In this document: in pieces, positions 12,282 through 22,379 of the stretch
How positions within the stretch are numbered: the first letter of the stretch is position 1
Layout of the letters: each line of letters opens with the position of its first letter
Origin: Balaenoptera acutorostrata
Taxonomy: Eukaryota > Chordata > Mammalia > Artiodactyla > Balaenopteridae
DNA length: 64,000 bases
Direction: 5' to 3'
Assembly (NCBI RefSeq): GCF_949987535.1
Contig: NC_080067.1
Coordinates: forward strand, 67,580,128-67,644,127
The notes under the pieces: model-generated
What the model saw: the letters and a program-made list of their open reading frames with translations, nothing else
Database searches by the model: none
What the model was told of the DNA's origin: nothing
Translations under genes and position numbers: made by a program

Positions 12282-12582
12282 TTTTTTTTTTAATTTATTT
12301 ATTTATTTTATTTATTTTTGGCTGTGTTGGGTTTTCATTTCTGTGCGAGGGCTTTCTCTAGTTGCGGCAAGCAGGGGCCACTCTTCATCGCGGTGCGCGG
12401 GCCTCTCACTGTCGCGGCCTCTCTTGTTGCGGAGCACAGGCTCCAGACGCGCAGGCTCAGCAGTTGTGGCTCACGGGCCCAGTTGCTCCGCAGCATGTGG
12501 GATCTTCCCAGACCAGGGCTCGAACCCGTGTCCCCTGCATTGGCAGGCAGATTCTCAACCACTGCGCCACCAGGGAAGCCCA
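12282..12582 (-). mobile_element. CHR-type SINE (short variant), minus orientation
   Basis: The target duplication attggcattct lies at 12271-12281 and 12583-12593. Long overlapping open frames here are SINE read-through, not genes. Confidence 0.95.
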
Positions 12583-12634
12583 ATTGGCATTCTAATGTAA
12601 AGTAGAGCTTTCCCTCTTCTTTTTTTTTTCCCAT

Positions 12635-12875
12635 TAATGTTTTCATATTTATTACACGTTGAAATGATATTTTTAGCATCTTGTTCAAATTAATTTCACT
12701 TGTTTCTTTTTACTTTAAAATATTATGGCTGCTAGAAAATTTAAGATTATATGTGTGGCTGGCTTATAAAAAATTTACTTTTAATAATTTTCTCCAAAAT
12801 AACCTCTTAAAAATTAGCATATTTCACAATTAAAGACAATTTTAAAGTTTACATTTTATTTCTATCGGACAGTGC
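12635..12875 (-). mobile_element. Old nonautonomous hAT-type DNA transposon
   Basis: 'tatggctgctagaaaattta' and the end 'tttctatcggacagtgc' match a widespread hAT-Charlie-type fossil that usually ends in 'attggacagcgc'. A second copy is at about 34290-34480. I do not commit to a subfamily. Confidence 0.55.
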
Positions 12876-13164
12876 CAGTACAGCTAATGTAGATGCTTCT
12901 CTCCCCTGCATCTGTTTTCCCCCATACCTGGCTTTGTCACCTTTGATTTGCTCTCTGCCTTTATCCAATCCCACTTCCATCCCTCAGCCTGAAAACCACC
13001 TCCTCCCTCCAAGAAACAGCATTTCTTTCTTCAAGGGGAGTTTTTTCCCTCTTGGTTCCTTCCCATGTTCTGGAGTACCTAGGAGTCTACCCAAATAAGC
13101 ACAAATGTTCTTCTCTGTTCAGTATCACAGGTTGGAAGGATGGGCTCTAGTCATGCAAATTGGA

Positions 13165-13370
13165 GTTTTAGGGTCTTTGGGGTCTCGTTCCTGTTCCTCA
13201 TCAGAAAGGGCCTCAGGCTGGCACCGAGTCCAAGCTCGCTCTGCTCGCCGCACGACAGGCCAGTGAATCGGAGACGAGGTGCTGAGGCAAGGAATACAAC
13301 TTTATTCAGAAGGCCGGCAGACCGAGAAGATGGCAGACTAGTGTCTCCGATAAACCATCTTATCTGGGTC
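13165..13370 (-). mobile_element. ERV LTR fragment, minus orientation
   Basis: On the reverse strand an AATAAA signal (13301-13306) is followed by CpG-rich sequence including 'cacctcgtctccgattcac' and 'ggcctgtcgtgcggcgagc'. That is typical of the R/U5 part of a class I endogenous retrovirus LTR. No internal viral genes lie next to it. Confidence 0.6.
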
Positions 13371-13499
13371 TGCTTTCCCTCTTCTTTTACTCATTGATTC
13401 ATTTATATCAGTATGGATTCATGAATCCCTGCTGTATTCAAAGAGTTACAATCTATTACTATGAATATTTATTTTGATGCTCAAGTTGCTTGGACTTAG

Positions 13500-14740
13500 T
13501 ATAGACCAACAAAGAAGAAAGCAGTAGTTGGTGATACAGCAGTGACAGGAACTGGGGGAAAGTGACCATTTCATCTGTCAATGCCCTCTGCCAAAGAACA
13601 CCAGGACTACACATAGAGTTAAACAAGTTGGCTTTACTATTCATTGCAACAAGGGAGGACACACACCATAGGTAACCGTGGGTGTCTCAGTAAGAGTGTA
13701 TTAGAGAGAACCTGTTATAGGTTTGGGCTTCCATTGAGTGATTTGGGGAGAGCATAAAGAAGCAGGGATTTGTTCAAGATTGAATACTATCAGAAATCAG
13801 GGGTATGAGTGGATAAAGAAGTATAAGTCATTCATTTAGCAAGTGGAGGGCATGTTTGGTATTTCGTGGGTTTGCACAGTTGTCTTGTTTTTGTGTGTGC
13901 TTAGACAGACGTATGAAATAGCCCTGTTTTGTCTCCTTCTATCATGTTCCTGGGGTAATCATGTCTGAGGTTGGTATTCCTCAGACTGTTTGAGATTGTT
14001 TACCTCCAACAGGAGAACAAAATGACCAGTTCTGGACATCAGGGCATTATTTCTTTCTCACAATGTAGCTTGCAGAACTTCAAAATCGAGATAAAACTGG
14101 GCAGAATCAAACATGGGCAACGTACATTAGGAGAGAAGATTTCAAAACATTTGGAAAAAAGATAGGCCTCCGATCAGCATGTGCAGGCCCTGTGGGTCCT
14201 CTAAATTCTCTTGTCTCCATGGTGATGTCCCTTATCTCTTGGTCACCAGGCACTCTGCTGGCCCCTGCTGTTTAAAGTCTGCCACTGGTGAACCTTGGTC
14301 TGACTCTTGGCTCTGACAGAGCTTTCACTCACTGGCTTGTCCCACCCCAGCAATCGCATCTGCTGCAGACCCCTCTAAGCCTCACCCAGGGCCTCTCTCT
14401 GGCCTTGGCAGTCAACCCCACAGGCTCCACTGCAGGGCTGCTTCGTCCATCCCTGACTCCACGTCAACTCTGTGGGCTCTCGTGCAGCCTTCATCCACCT
14501 TCCACGCAGGGCACAGAGGAATTTCTGGTGCCCTTCCACATCTCCTGGGCACAGAGGGTGATGCAGGAGCGCTACCTCAGGCCCTCTCTCTGCCTAAGCA
14601 TTCTGTACTCCAACAGTTTCCACGTGTCCTTTTGGGCCACAAGGAATGGCAGTCCCTTTCCAGGGTCCCAGAAGAGTGGTGGGACATAAGCCCCCTCTGC
14701 TTCTGTCTTGTCTCTCAACCTACCTAGCACCCTCCCAATA
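13500..14740. other. Non-genic stretch, possibly old LTR material
   Basis: No gene is recognised. The 'agagttaaacaagttggctt' block near 13617 resembles the R region of old ERVL-type LTRs, but this is weak. A 133-codon open frame at 14288-14689 is proline/leucine-rich and matches no family I know. I regard it as chance. Confidence 0.35.
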
Positions 14741-14799
14741 CACACACACACACACTCAGATTTCAGCACAGAGAGTCAGAGAGAGAGAGAGAGAGAGAG

Positions 14800-14838
<39 letters not shown>
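14741..14838. repeat. Compound microsatellite (CA)n-(GA)n-(TG)n
   Basis: A CA tract (14741-14755) is followed by a GA tract (14778-14800) and, one base later, a TG tract (14802-14838). Low-complexity frames through it translate as Cys-Val repeats and are artefacts. Confidence 0.97.
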
Positions 14839-14840
<2 letters not shown>

Positions 14841-15695
14841 ATTGGGAGAGGGCTTCTCTCCCTCTTTCTCTTCTCTCCTTTGTCCTGTATTCCATCAGGC
14901 CAGACAGACAGGATTTAGTCCCCATCTACTGCAGCAGACATTTTCCGTAAGTCACATTCTTCTGGGAGTAGCATTTGCCCTCCCCTGTGTCTATAATAGC
15001 AGAAGGGCTACAGAGGGAACTGATTTATGGGGCTGCAGGGAGACAGATATATGTGTGTTGGGAGGGAACAGTGAGGACTGAAAATTTCATAAGGACTGTT
15101 AATGTTTTTGGACATTTCTCCATTACACGTGATAATTGTCTTGAAATATTTGAAAGGCATGATGCTGAAGACAGAAATAACTTATTCTTTATTCTCTAGT
15201 AGGCAAAAATTACACCAGTGGTGTAAGTTACAAGAATGTAAATTTGGATTTAAAAAAAAACTTTTAAGTAACCAGATATTTTGTTCAAAGATAAAATAGG
15301 ATAATCTAAGAAGTAATGGGCAGTGTCACTGGAAGCATTAATAGTAAACCACATGAGGTTAGATGACCATTGGTCAAAGATTCATAGGTAAAAACTACAT
15401 TGGCTGAAAGATTGTAATAGATGACCTCAAAATTACCAAAATATACAGATTCTCATTTTTTTTTCAGAATGAGATTTTTATCATACATTTTCTGACATCA
15501 TTAGCACCCAGACTGCAGACTGATATGTCTCTGAGCTGGCCATCTGTGATGAGAAAACAGTCATTTTGAGTTGCTGCCTAGGCATTTTACAGTATGACAA
15601 CCCTGCTTACACCCAGAGTCTGGACATTTAGATAAGGACCCAAGTTTAGGATTCCCACCATGCTTTTCCCCAGGCACCTTTAAGAATGACCACTC
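14839..15695. other. Non-genic stretch
   Basis: I see no gene, RNA or assignable repeat. Short open frames around 14975-15299 have no recognisable domain. Confidence 0.4.
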
Positions 15696-15961
15696 GGGGA
15701 CTTCCCTGGTGGTCCAGTGGTTAAGAATCCGCCTTCCAATGCAGGGGACGCAGGTTCAATCCCTGGATGGGGAACTAAGATCCCACATGCTGCAGGGCAA
15801 CTAAGCCGGCACACCGCAACTACTGAGCCCAGGCGCCACAACTAGAGAGAAGCCTGCGTGCCGCAACAAAGAACCCCCGTGCTGCAAGGAAAGATCCTGC
15901 ATGCAGTAACTAAGACCCAACGCAGCCAAAATAAATAAATAAATATTTTTTTAAAAAAAAA
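15696..15961 (+). mobile_element. CHR-type SINE, diverged
   Basis: It has the head 'ggacttccctggtggtcc', a B-box-like 'aggttcaatccctgg', and a tail of AAATAAATAAAT and A-run. The short duplication gaccactc lies at 15688-15695 and 15962-15969. Confidence 0.88.
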
Positions 15962-15969
15962 GACCACTC

Positions 15970-16511
15970 TGAGTTGAGCCTGTGGACCCGCTTTCAAAAT
16001 TAGTGACTTCTGCCCCAACCATCTCATGAGTAATAGGTGCTTGCTACCTTGCTCTTATCTCCTGCTCACTTGTGACCTTGGAGGAAGGACTGCCCTTCCC
16101 CAGCTCACTGCACCCTTGTTCTGGGATTTGTAAGTAATAAACCTTGCAGCTTTACTTCCTTTATGTGACTGCATTGAAACCAAGCCTTCAATCAAAATGG
16201 CCCCAGGGGTTTTCACTTCCCTAAAGTGGGAGCTCAGATGCAAAGGGAGCAGCTACCTGCTGACCAGTGTGAGTGGTTTGTGCCTCCTTATTCAGCAGGT
16301 CATAATCTACATATTCTTAACATACCAGCTCTGGGTTTTCCAACACACCATCCACTACTCACCCAATCTCAGAATCTAAAATGCAGCCAAGGACTTGGGG
16401 CCAGAGGTGGCAAGGAAAAGTCACATGCAAGGAATTGAGACACCAAAGCTGTTTCACATATTGGTATGGAGTCTGAATTTACATTAATCATATGATGCAG
16501 GATTCTTAAAA

Positions 16512-16514
<3 letters not shown>
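15970..16514. other. Non-genic stretch with a possible retroelement end
   Basis: An AATAAA lies near 16136 after 'ggatttgtaagt', which could be the polyadenylation region of an old LTR, but no family is assigned. A 60-codon frame at 16197-16379 looks superficially like a signal peptide plus exon, but no splice or homology support is visible. Confidence 0.3.

Positions 16515-16554
<40 letters not shown>
16515..16554. repeat. (CA)20 microsatellite
   Basis: Uninterrupted CA dinucleotides for 40 bases. This length is likely to be polymorphic. Confidence 0.97.
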
Positions 16555-16556
<2 letters not shown>

Positions 16557-17189
16557 TGGCTTAGACCTGGTAAAACCTTCAAGGCCATGACAGAGGCAAA
16601 TGAAAATTTTCTCTGTAGGGAAGCTTCACAACCCAAGGCACATGAAACACCCACTGAAATAATCTAATGAAGATGAGTTTACAATCAAGAATTACAAATC
16701 ACATGAGGAAACAAACCACAGTGAGACAAAGTTAGCAAAACTCTTAGCATACCAAGAACTAGTTGTAATAAAACAATCTGAAATTGTAAAATAAATATGT
16801 TCTGTCAAAAGAAAATTCAGAGAACTTTACTTGATGTGAATATTTCATTGAGCAAGAAACTAACTGAGAACACAGAGACTTCCAACCAAAAGTGGTTAGG
16901 AAGCTTGGCCCTCAGCAGTTACAGCTCAGTTTATAAAGCATGAATAGTACATTGTTTTCCATTGTGATTGGTTACTAGAAACTTACATTCTTTGTCACTG
17001 CATAAGCTTGCAGTGTTTGTAGCTGATTAGCTAGGAAACTGTAAGGTCACATTGACATGAAGAAAGCTTATGTTTCATTTAATGTCAAAGTAGGCATCTC
17101 AGAGAAATCATAACAGTTTTAAACTTTGATTACATGACTATGAGTGTTTGGTCTAGGGGTATATTCAAACTGTGGCCTCTGCTTTGGTT
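16555..17189. other. Non-genic stretch
   Basis: AT-rich sequence with no gene or named repeat that I can support. Confidence 0.4.
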
Positions 17190-18200
17190 TTTCTTTAACA
17201 GTTCCAAATAATGAAAGATTAAAAAGGATTGAAAACCAAAATGAAAGAACAGAGCAGTAGAAAGACACAAAAGAAAGGAAGAAAGAAAAAAGAAAGAAGA
17301 AATTGATTTTTTAAAGAACCAAGTAGAACTTTCAGAAATGAAAACCATAATCATCGAAATTGAAAACTCAGTAGACAAATTAGATGGTAGTTTAACACAG
17401 CTGAGAAGAGAATTTGTTACCCGGAAGCTAGCTCTGAGGAAATCAGGAGGGACACATATATAGAGGTGGAAAATAGGAAAGAGGTGTGGTAGGCAGAATA
17501 ATGGTCCCCCCAAGATGTCCACATCCTAATCTCTAAAACTTATAAATATGTTAGGTTACATGGAAAGGGGGGAATTAAGGTTGCAGATGGAATTAGGTTG
17601 TTAATCAACTGGCCTTGAGATGAGAGTAGCCTGGATTATCCATGTGGACCCAATATAATAACAAGGATTCTTATAAGTGGAAGAGCATTAGAATGAGAGA
17701 AGTGGCCCAATGTTGGTGGCCCTAAAGACAGAGAAATGGGACCCTGAACTAAGAATGCAGGTAGCCTCTAAAACCTGGAAAAGACAAGGAAATGCATTTG
17801 CTCCTGGAGCCTCCAGAAAGAATGCAGCCATGCCAAAACACTGATTTTAGCCCCGAGAGACTAATTTCAGACTTCTGGCCTACAGAACTGTAAAATAATA
17901 AATATGGGGTTTTTTCAGCCAGTAAGTTTGTGATTTGTTACAAAAGCAATAGGAAACTAATACAAGAGGTTAAGAGGCATGTTGAGATAGAAGGAATGAT
18001 CCAATATGTGTCTAATTAGAGAAATAATAGAAAAAATACAATGTTTTTTAATAACTGAGAAATTTCCAGAATTAAGGAGATGAATCTTCACACTGAGAGA
18101 TCACACCAAGATCTGAATATAGTAAATATCAGCTAATCCACAACCATACACATTGTAGTGAAACAGCTGAGAGAGAAAGTCTTAAAAGCAAACTGAACCT
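17190..18200 (+). mobile_element. Old L1M/HAL1-like ORF1 fragment, split by an LTR
   Basis: 'caagtagaactttcagaaat', 'attgaaaactcagtagacaa' and 'acacagctgagaagagaat' (17300-17420) follow the coiled-coil part of old L1 ORF1. After the LTR at 17485-17964 the match resumes with 'atccaatatgtgtctaatt' and 'gagaaatttccagaattaa'. All frames are broken. Confidence 0.65.
17485..17964 (+). mobile_element. MaLR (MLT1-like) solo LTR
   Basis: The element begins TGTGGTAGGCAGAATAATGG and ends GGAAACTAATACA, so it has the TG...CA ends of an LTR. It is flanked by the 5-bp duplication agagg at 17480-17484 and 17965-17969. Internal 'ggattatccatgtggaccc' and 'gaaagaatgcagccatgcc' are typical of the MLT1 group. 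An AATAAA lies near the 3' end. No internal retroviral part remains, so recombination between two LTRs is likely. Confidence 0.85.
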
Positions 18201-18769
18201 CAAGCTCACAGAATGATTCAAGGATTTGCCTGGAGAGCACTGTCACTTTGGGAAAGGATAAGGTTTGATGTCCTTGGCACAGAGATCATCAACCATCTTT
18301 CTCATTCCAGGTTGTTACTCCTGAAATGAATTTCCACCAGTAGAAAATTAGAATCTTTATTAGTCAGAACAAAGGGGAAGGCAACACCTCAAAAGCTCAA
18401 ACTAGAAAGCTGATATAAGGTTGAGTGGCAAAATAGGGAGAAGGAAGGTTGGGGCAGTTAAGGTGAAACAGATGTGTTCTCTTTGGGGCTCCAGGAATGT
18501 AATCCTATCTGATGGCTATCGCTGCCCCAGGGCTCAGTTTGCATATAGATTTGGGCATGCTTTGCATGGAGACAGAAACATTAGCAAGGAGGCTGGAGCC
18601 CTAACTCAGCTTACCACGTTAGCTTCCATCATTTGCCTTACCTCCAACCCATTCTCCCTGGCCTTGGTGGGAAATGCCCAGCATCTGGATCACGGTGATC
18701 CTCTTCCCCTATTCTCCATCTCATCCCTGGGGGTGTAGGGTTCAGCAGCATCAGACAAACCCAAGCTCA
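18200..18769. other. Non-genic stretch upstream of the HTR3 remnant
   Basis: A 105-codon frame (18421-18738) shows no domain. HTR3 exon 1 (signal peptide) would be expected upstream of 19078 but I cannot identify it here. Confidence 0.4.
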
Positions 18770-18975
18770 AATCAAGTCCGGTTTCTGCCTCTTATTATCT
18801 ATTTGACCTCAGAAATTTACTTCCTCTTATTGCACCTCAGTTAACTCATTTATTATATGAGGATAAAAACAGTTTCTACCTGATAGAGGCTTGGGGGGAT
18901 TAAATGAGGTAATCCATTTAAGGGGCTTAGATTATACCTGGCACATTGTCAATGTTCAATAAATATTAGGTATCA
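18770..18975 (+). repeat. MIR SINE
   Basis: 'cctcagttaactcatttatt', 'gggattaaatgaggtaatcc' and 'acctggcacattgtcaatg' follow the MIR body and tail in forward order. Confidence 0.85.
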
Positions 18976-19077
18976 TTAATATCACAGGCTACCCTCAAGC
19001 TCCTGCCCTGGGACCCCTCTCATACAGAGAACACAAGAGTTCTCTCCCAATTCTCACACATTCTGTGTTGACTACAG

Positions 19078-19244
19078 GAAGGAGCTGTACTTGCATAATC
19101 GATTGCTCAGGGTTTGGCCAGCACGGGGTGTATACCACTGCCCTGGATTCAGTGTTTGGCAGGAAGGCCTTCCGTCCAGTCACCAACTTCAGCATCCCCA
19201 CCCTAGTTAACATCTCCTTCACTATGTCCGCCATCCTAGATGTG
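19078..19244 (+). pseudogene. HTR3-like exon 2
   Basis: The acceptor is 'gttgactacag' and the donor is gtgagt. The frame reads CSGFGQHG, then [20 protein letters not shown] and TMSAILDV, very close to human HTR3C/E exon 2 (start of the ligand-binding domain). Length 167 bp, ending in phase 0. There is no disabling change within the exon. Confidence 0.88.
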
Positions 19245-19494
19245 GTGAGTACTGACCCTTCCAGCCCTCCTTAGTATCCTTAATCTTTTCCCAGCCCCTG
19301 GCAAGGCAGCCCCCAAAGCCCTTAACCACATTGCAGCCTCCTCCATCGTTCCTCTATGGCATTTGCCTCATGGGGATCTCAAAGAAGCTCTATCCAGTTC
19401 AGCAGGATGAGGTATTACAGCACAAGGAAAATAATTTCTTTTCTTCTCACCCAGTGATTCTCTCCCCTGACTGGACACCAGTGTCCAGGCTCCA

Positions 19495-19600
19495 GTTCCA
19501 GAGGTTCTGACTGGATAGAACCCAAGCATCAGGATTTTTTAAGCTCCTCAAGTGATTCTAAGATAGAGCCAGGGTTGAGAAGCACTACTCTAATCCAATC
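19495..19600. mobile_element. MER5A-like hAT fragment
   Basis: 'ggttctgactggatagaacc', 'gcatcaggattttttaagct' and 'gccagggttgagaagcacta' correspond to the second half of MER5A, a small nonautonomous hAT-Charlie element. It lies between HTR3-like exons 2 and 3. Confidence 0.7.
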
Positions 19601-19793
19601 CTGCCGTGAACTCTCCTGCCCATGGCCTAACACTTCTGTTTTGATCAAGATTTTGTCCTTGACCTATAATGTTGGACTTGATCACAGCACAACTTCTATA
19701 TACCTTGGGGGCTGATAAACAAAAATGGGTAGTGGGTGGGATGGACAGTCTTTGTACCAACAACATGCTGGAAACAGGAAATTCTTTTGGCAG

Positions 19794-19835
19794 GATGAAG
19801 AGCTACAGCTCTTGTCATTTCTGTGGCTGGAAACA
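19794..19835 (+). pseudogene. HTR3-like exon 3, damaged
   Basis: After the acceptor 'cttttggcag' the frame reads DEELQLLSFLWLET, matching the HTR3 exon 3 pattern EQLHLLSSFLWLEM but one residue short. The usual exon is 45 bp and this one is 42. Where a GT donor is expected the sequence reads CT (19836-19837), so correct splicing to exon 4 is unlikely. Confidence 0.75.
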
Positions 19836-20039
19836 CTGTGTATTCTCTGCCTTCATTTACAGTCAGAATGGATTTTAAACAAAGATATAATGATTATGAC
19901 CCTTTAGGTACCCAAGAACATTAACTTTGAAATGCATGAGGGAAAAATTTAAAAATCCACAATCATGGTGAAAGGCATCAATAAACTGCTTCCAGAAATC
20001 AAGTAAAAAAGAATAAACATATAGTGATTTTTAAGAAAT

Positions 20040-20480
20040 TTGATTTAATAAACATATCAAACTTTGTACCAATGAACATGCATTGGTATTTTCTGACACA
20101 AATGGAATATTCCCCCAAACTGACCACACTTTTGGCCACAAAGAAGGAAAGGAAGGAAAGCAAAAATTATCTAGATCAAAATCTCTTACTATAATACAAG
20201 AAAATAGAAACTACAAAAGATAGCCCCCACCCCCCAAAACCTTATTTCTTAGAAATTTAAAATTAAACTTCTAAATATGTTGGACTAAAGAGAAAATAAA
20301 ACAACTAAGTAGAAATTAGAATGAAGAGCACTACATACAAAGGTCTATGAAATGTAGCCAAAGTATCAATATAACTCAGTGGAAAATTTCTATCTTAGGT
20401 TCTTTAATTAGAAAATGAAGGGAAAAATGAAAGTAAATGAATTCAGTTTCCAACTTGAAAAGCCTGGTTGAAAGGAAGGA
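20040..20480 (+). mobile_element. Old L1M ORF2 fragment
   Basis: 'ttcccccaaactgaccaca', 'ttggccacaaagaagg' and 'cactacatacaaaggtcta' follow the L1 ORF2 region between endonuclease and reverse transcriptase. It is degenerate. It occupies the interval where HTR3-like exon 4 would be expected. Confidence 0.55.
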
Positions 20481-20526
20481 GAGTGGAGAGGAAGAATAGT
20501 CATGATCACCTAACCTTGCTCTCAGA

Positions 20527-20790
20527 GTGTGGTTCCCAGATGGGCAGCACTGGCTGATTGCACCACCTGGAAACTTAGAAATGCACTTGATCTTGGGCCC
20601 CTCCTAGCGTGACTAACAATCCCAGTGTGCCCAAGACTGCGGAATTCTCAGAACATGGAGCTTCGCTAAATCCAAGAAAGTCTCGGGCAAAGCAGGATGA
20701 GTTAGTCACCCTACCTAGTGGATCAGAATCTGCATTTCAACACAATGCCCAGGTGTTTTGTATGCACAGTGAGATTTGAGAAGTGCTGAT
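20527..20790. mobile_element. Old hAT-type DNA transposon fragment (MER20/MER5-like)
   Basis: 'gtgtggttcccagatgggca', 'caccacctggaaacttagaa' and, near the end, 'cacagtgagatttgagaag' are laid out like small nonautonomous hAT elements, with a central unrelated insertion or expansion. Confidence 0.5.
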
Positions 20791-21388
20791 CTAGTACAAA
20801 TTTTTATTTAATGCGCATAGAGCCCTCTGTTCTGGCTGTGGTTCCACAAACTGCAGCTGCTGACGTTGTAAAGGCCCTGAGACTAGACAAGCCCCCCAGC
20901 CCACGGAATTGGATAATCCTTGAAAACAGTTTCCAGAGAAGGTTGCCAGCTTTGGAAAGGAGAGCTTGGAAAGGTCATCCCAGAGACAAGAAAGGATGGT
21001 GCGTGGCACCTGCCAAGGAGAGGACGACGACTAAGTCTCTTGGCTTCACCCAAGGGCTTGTTCAAGGTGTCCTTTCAGTAGAGACTGGTGATAGGGGCCT
21101 GGAAGACAGTTGAAACCACGCTAGAGACTAATACATAACACCTATAAACAGCATTACAGTCCACAAAATCCTTTCACATGCCTCATTTTATTAAATCTCA
21201 CTACTACCCTTATTTCACACTAAGGAAACTCTAGCTCAGAGTTGATCTTTCAACTCTGAATCGCATTCCTTCTGCAGAAATTAGAGGATTTCTCTGATTA
21301 CCGGTAATTTCCCACAGAAGTGGGAAAGCAGAGGGATCAAAGTTTATGAAGAAATGGACATAAGGAACTTCAAGTCTACCTCTTACAG
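20791..21388. other. Intronic stretch of the HTR3 remnant, no exon 4 seen
   Basis: A search by eye for the conserved WDNPFI...WNP and LWLPDIFI motifs of HTR3 exon 4 found nothing. A 100-codon open frame (20811-21113) shows no domain and is probably chance. Confidence 0.45.
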
Positions 21389-21558
21389 CATGGATGTGGA
21401 TAAGACCCCAAAAGGCCTCCAGGCATATATAAATAATGAAGGTCACATCAGGTATAACAAACCCAAAAAGGTGGTGAGCATCTGTAGCCTGGACATCTTC
21501 TACTTCCCCTTTGACCAGCAGAACTGCACCCTCACCTTCAGTTCATTTCTCTGCACAG
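21389..21558 (+). pseudogene. HTR3-like exon 5 (Cys loop)
   Basis: The acceptor is 'ctacctcttacag' and the donor gtgagt. The 170-bp exon reads [18 protein letters not shown], then [15 protein letters not shown] and [10 protein letters not shown]. The two cysteines are 13 residues apart, the signature spacing of Cys-loop receptors, with FPFD inside. There is no stop or frameshift. Confidence 0.92.
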
Positions 21559-21640
21559 GTGAGTTGCAGTAGAGTCTCAGCAGTGGGGGTGAATGAGGGC
21601 AACCAATAAAGCAACAGAAAATAAAATATAAAGAAATTAT

Positions 21641-21973
21641 GAGGGGCTTCCCTGGTGGCGCAGTGGTTGAGAATCCTCCTGCCAATGCAGGGGACACAGG
21701 TTCAAGCCCTGGTCCGGGAAGATCCCACATGCCACGGAGCAACTAAGCCCGTGTGCCACAACTACTGAGCCTGCGCTCTAGAGCCCGCGAGCCACAACTA
21801 CTGAAGCCCGCACACCTAGAGCCCATGCTCTGCAACAAGAGAAGCCACCGCAATGAGAAGCCTGCACACTGCAAGGAAGAGTAGCCCCTGCTCCCTGCAA
21901 CTAGAGAAAGCCCACACACAGCAATGAAGACCCAATGCAGCCAAAAATAAATAAATAAATTTATTTTTTTAAA
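21641..21973 (+). mobile_element. CHR-type SINE (long variant) in HTR3-remnant intron
   Basis: The target duplication aaagaaattat lies at 21630-21640 and 21974-21984. The tail is AAATAAATAAATTTATTTTTTT. Confidence 0.93.
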
Positions 21974-22049
21974 AAAGAAATTATTAGTATATGGTGAGCA
22001 ACAGCAGCAAAATTTAAGGCTCTTTGGATGCTTAAATATTTTCCATAAA

Positions 22050-22145
22050 GGCAGAACCCAAGTCTACCTTGTGCGTTTCCATCCCTAGCTCCTAGAAAAT
22101 TTCCTGACATATGGTAGGCACTCAAAAATATTTGTTGAATGAAAG
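22050..22145 (+). repeat. L2 LINE 3' end
   Basis: 'cctgacatatggtaggcact' followed by 'aaaatatttgttgaatgaaa' is the typical L2 tail. Confidence 0.7.
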
Positions 22146-22218
22146 GACGGAAGAAGAGAGTGCAGTTGATTCAACAGGAGATTTTATCCTTGGAAAATTA
22201 TTTGGATCTTCCTTTCAG

Positions 22219-22379
22219 TGGAGAACATGTTGCTGGGCATGGAAAAAGAAGTATGGGAAATAGCAGACACATCCCAGGACATGGTTCAGACCCATGGAGA
22301 ATGGGAGCTCCTGGGCATCAACAAGGCCACCCCAAAGATGTCCGTGGGCACCAACCTATATGATCAGATCATCTTCTAT
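22219..22379 (+). pseudogene. HTR3-like exon 6 (end of ligand-binding domain)
   Basis: After the acceptor 'cttcctttcag' the frame reads [15 protein letters not shown], then [15 protein letters not shown] and NLYDQIIFY, with the donor gtgagc. It corresponds to the last extracellular strands just before transmembrane helix 1. It is intact, but no following transmembrane exon (IRRRPSLY..., LLLGYNVFL...) was found. Confidence 0.9.

Larger units (their letters stand above)
11330..13500. repeat. Old interspersed repeat (L1M-like), split by later insertions
   Basis: Blocks such as 'cacttcacccagattcccc', 'caggatccaatcctgcattt', 'gccaagtttctccactgtaa' and, after a gap, 'tcatttatatcagtatgga' (about 13395) occur in the order I remember from a common ancient mammalian repeat, probably an L1M 3' region. 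It is interrupted by two SINEs (11506-11641 and 12282-12582), a hAT-type element and an LTR piece (about 12635-13370). The family name is tentative. Confidence 0.5.
19078..22379 (+). pseudogene. Serotonin receptor 3 (HTR3C/D/E-like), decayed gene remnant
   Basis: HTR3 subunits form pentameric, serotonin-gated cation channels of the Cys-loop family. Four exons encoding parts of the extracellular ligand-binding domain are visible: exon 2 (19078-19244), exon 3 (19794-19835), exon 5 (21389-21558) and exon 6 (22219-22379). Exons 2, 5 and 6 are open with consensus splice sites. Exon 5 is 170 bp, the size known for this exon, and keeps the whole Cys loop. Exon 3 has lost one codon and its GT donor. 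Exon 4 is not found between 19836 and 21388, and exons for the four transmembrane helices are not found between 22380 and EIF2B5. A SINE and old L1 pieces sit in the introns and downstream. Position upstream of EIF2B5 and DVL3 matches the human HTR3D-HTR3C-HTR3E cluster. I cannot tell which of the three it descends from. Confidence 0.85.

Noticed and set aside
12318..12605. Long open frames reading GLSLVAASGGHSSSRC-like protein, repeated many times in the window
   Set aside because: They are translations of CHR-type SINE copies bounded by target duplications, not genes.
14288..14689. A 133-codon open frame, possible small gene
   Set aside because: Low-complexity Leu/Pro/Ser composition, no recognisable motif, next to microsatellites and old repeats.
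14741..14838. CRISPR-like or regularly spaced repeat
   Set aside because: These are simple dinucleotide tracts with no spacers, in a mammalian genome.
16197..16379. Possible HTR3 exon 1 with a signal peptide
   Set aside because: The frame is hydrophobic, but there is no GT donor at the expected position and no match to HTR3 N-termini that I can see.
20811..21113. A 100-codon frame in the HTR3 remnant where exon 4 is expected
   Set aside because: It contains none of the exon 4 motifs (WDNPF, WNPEEC, LWLPDIF) and no proper acceptor-donor pair of the right size.
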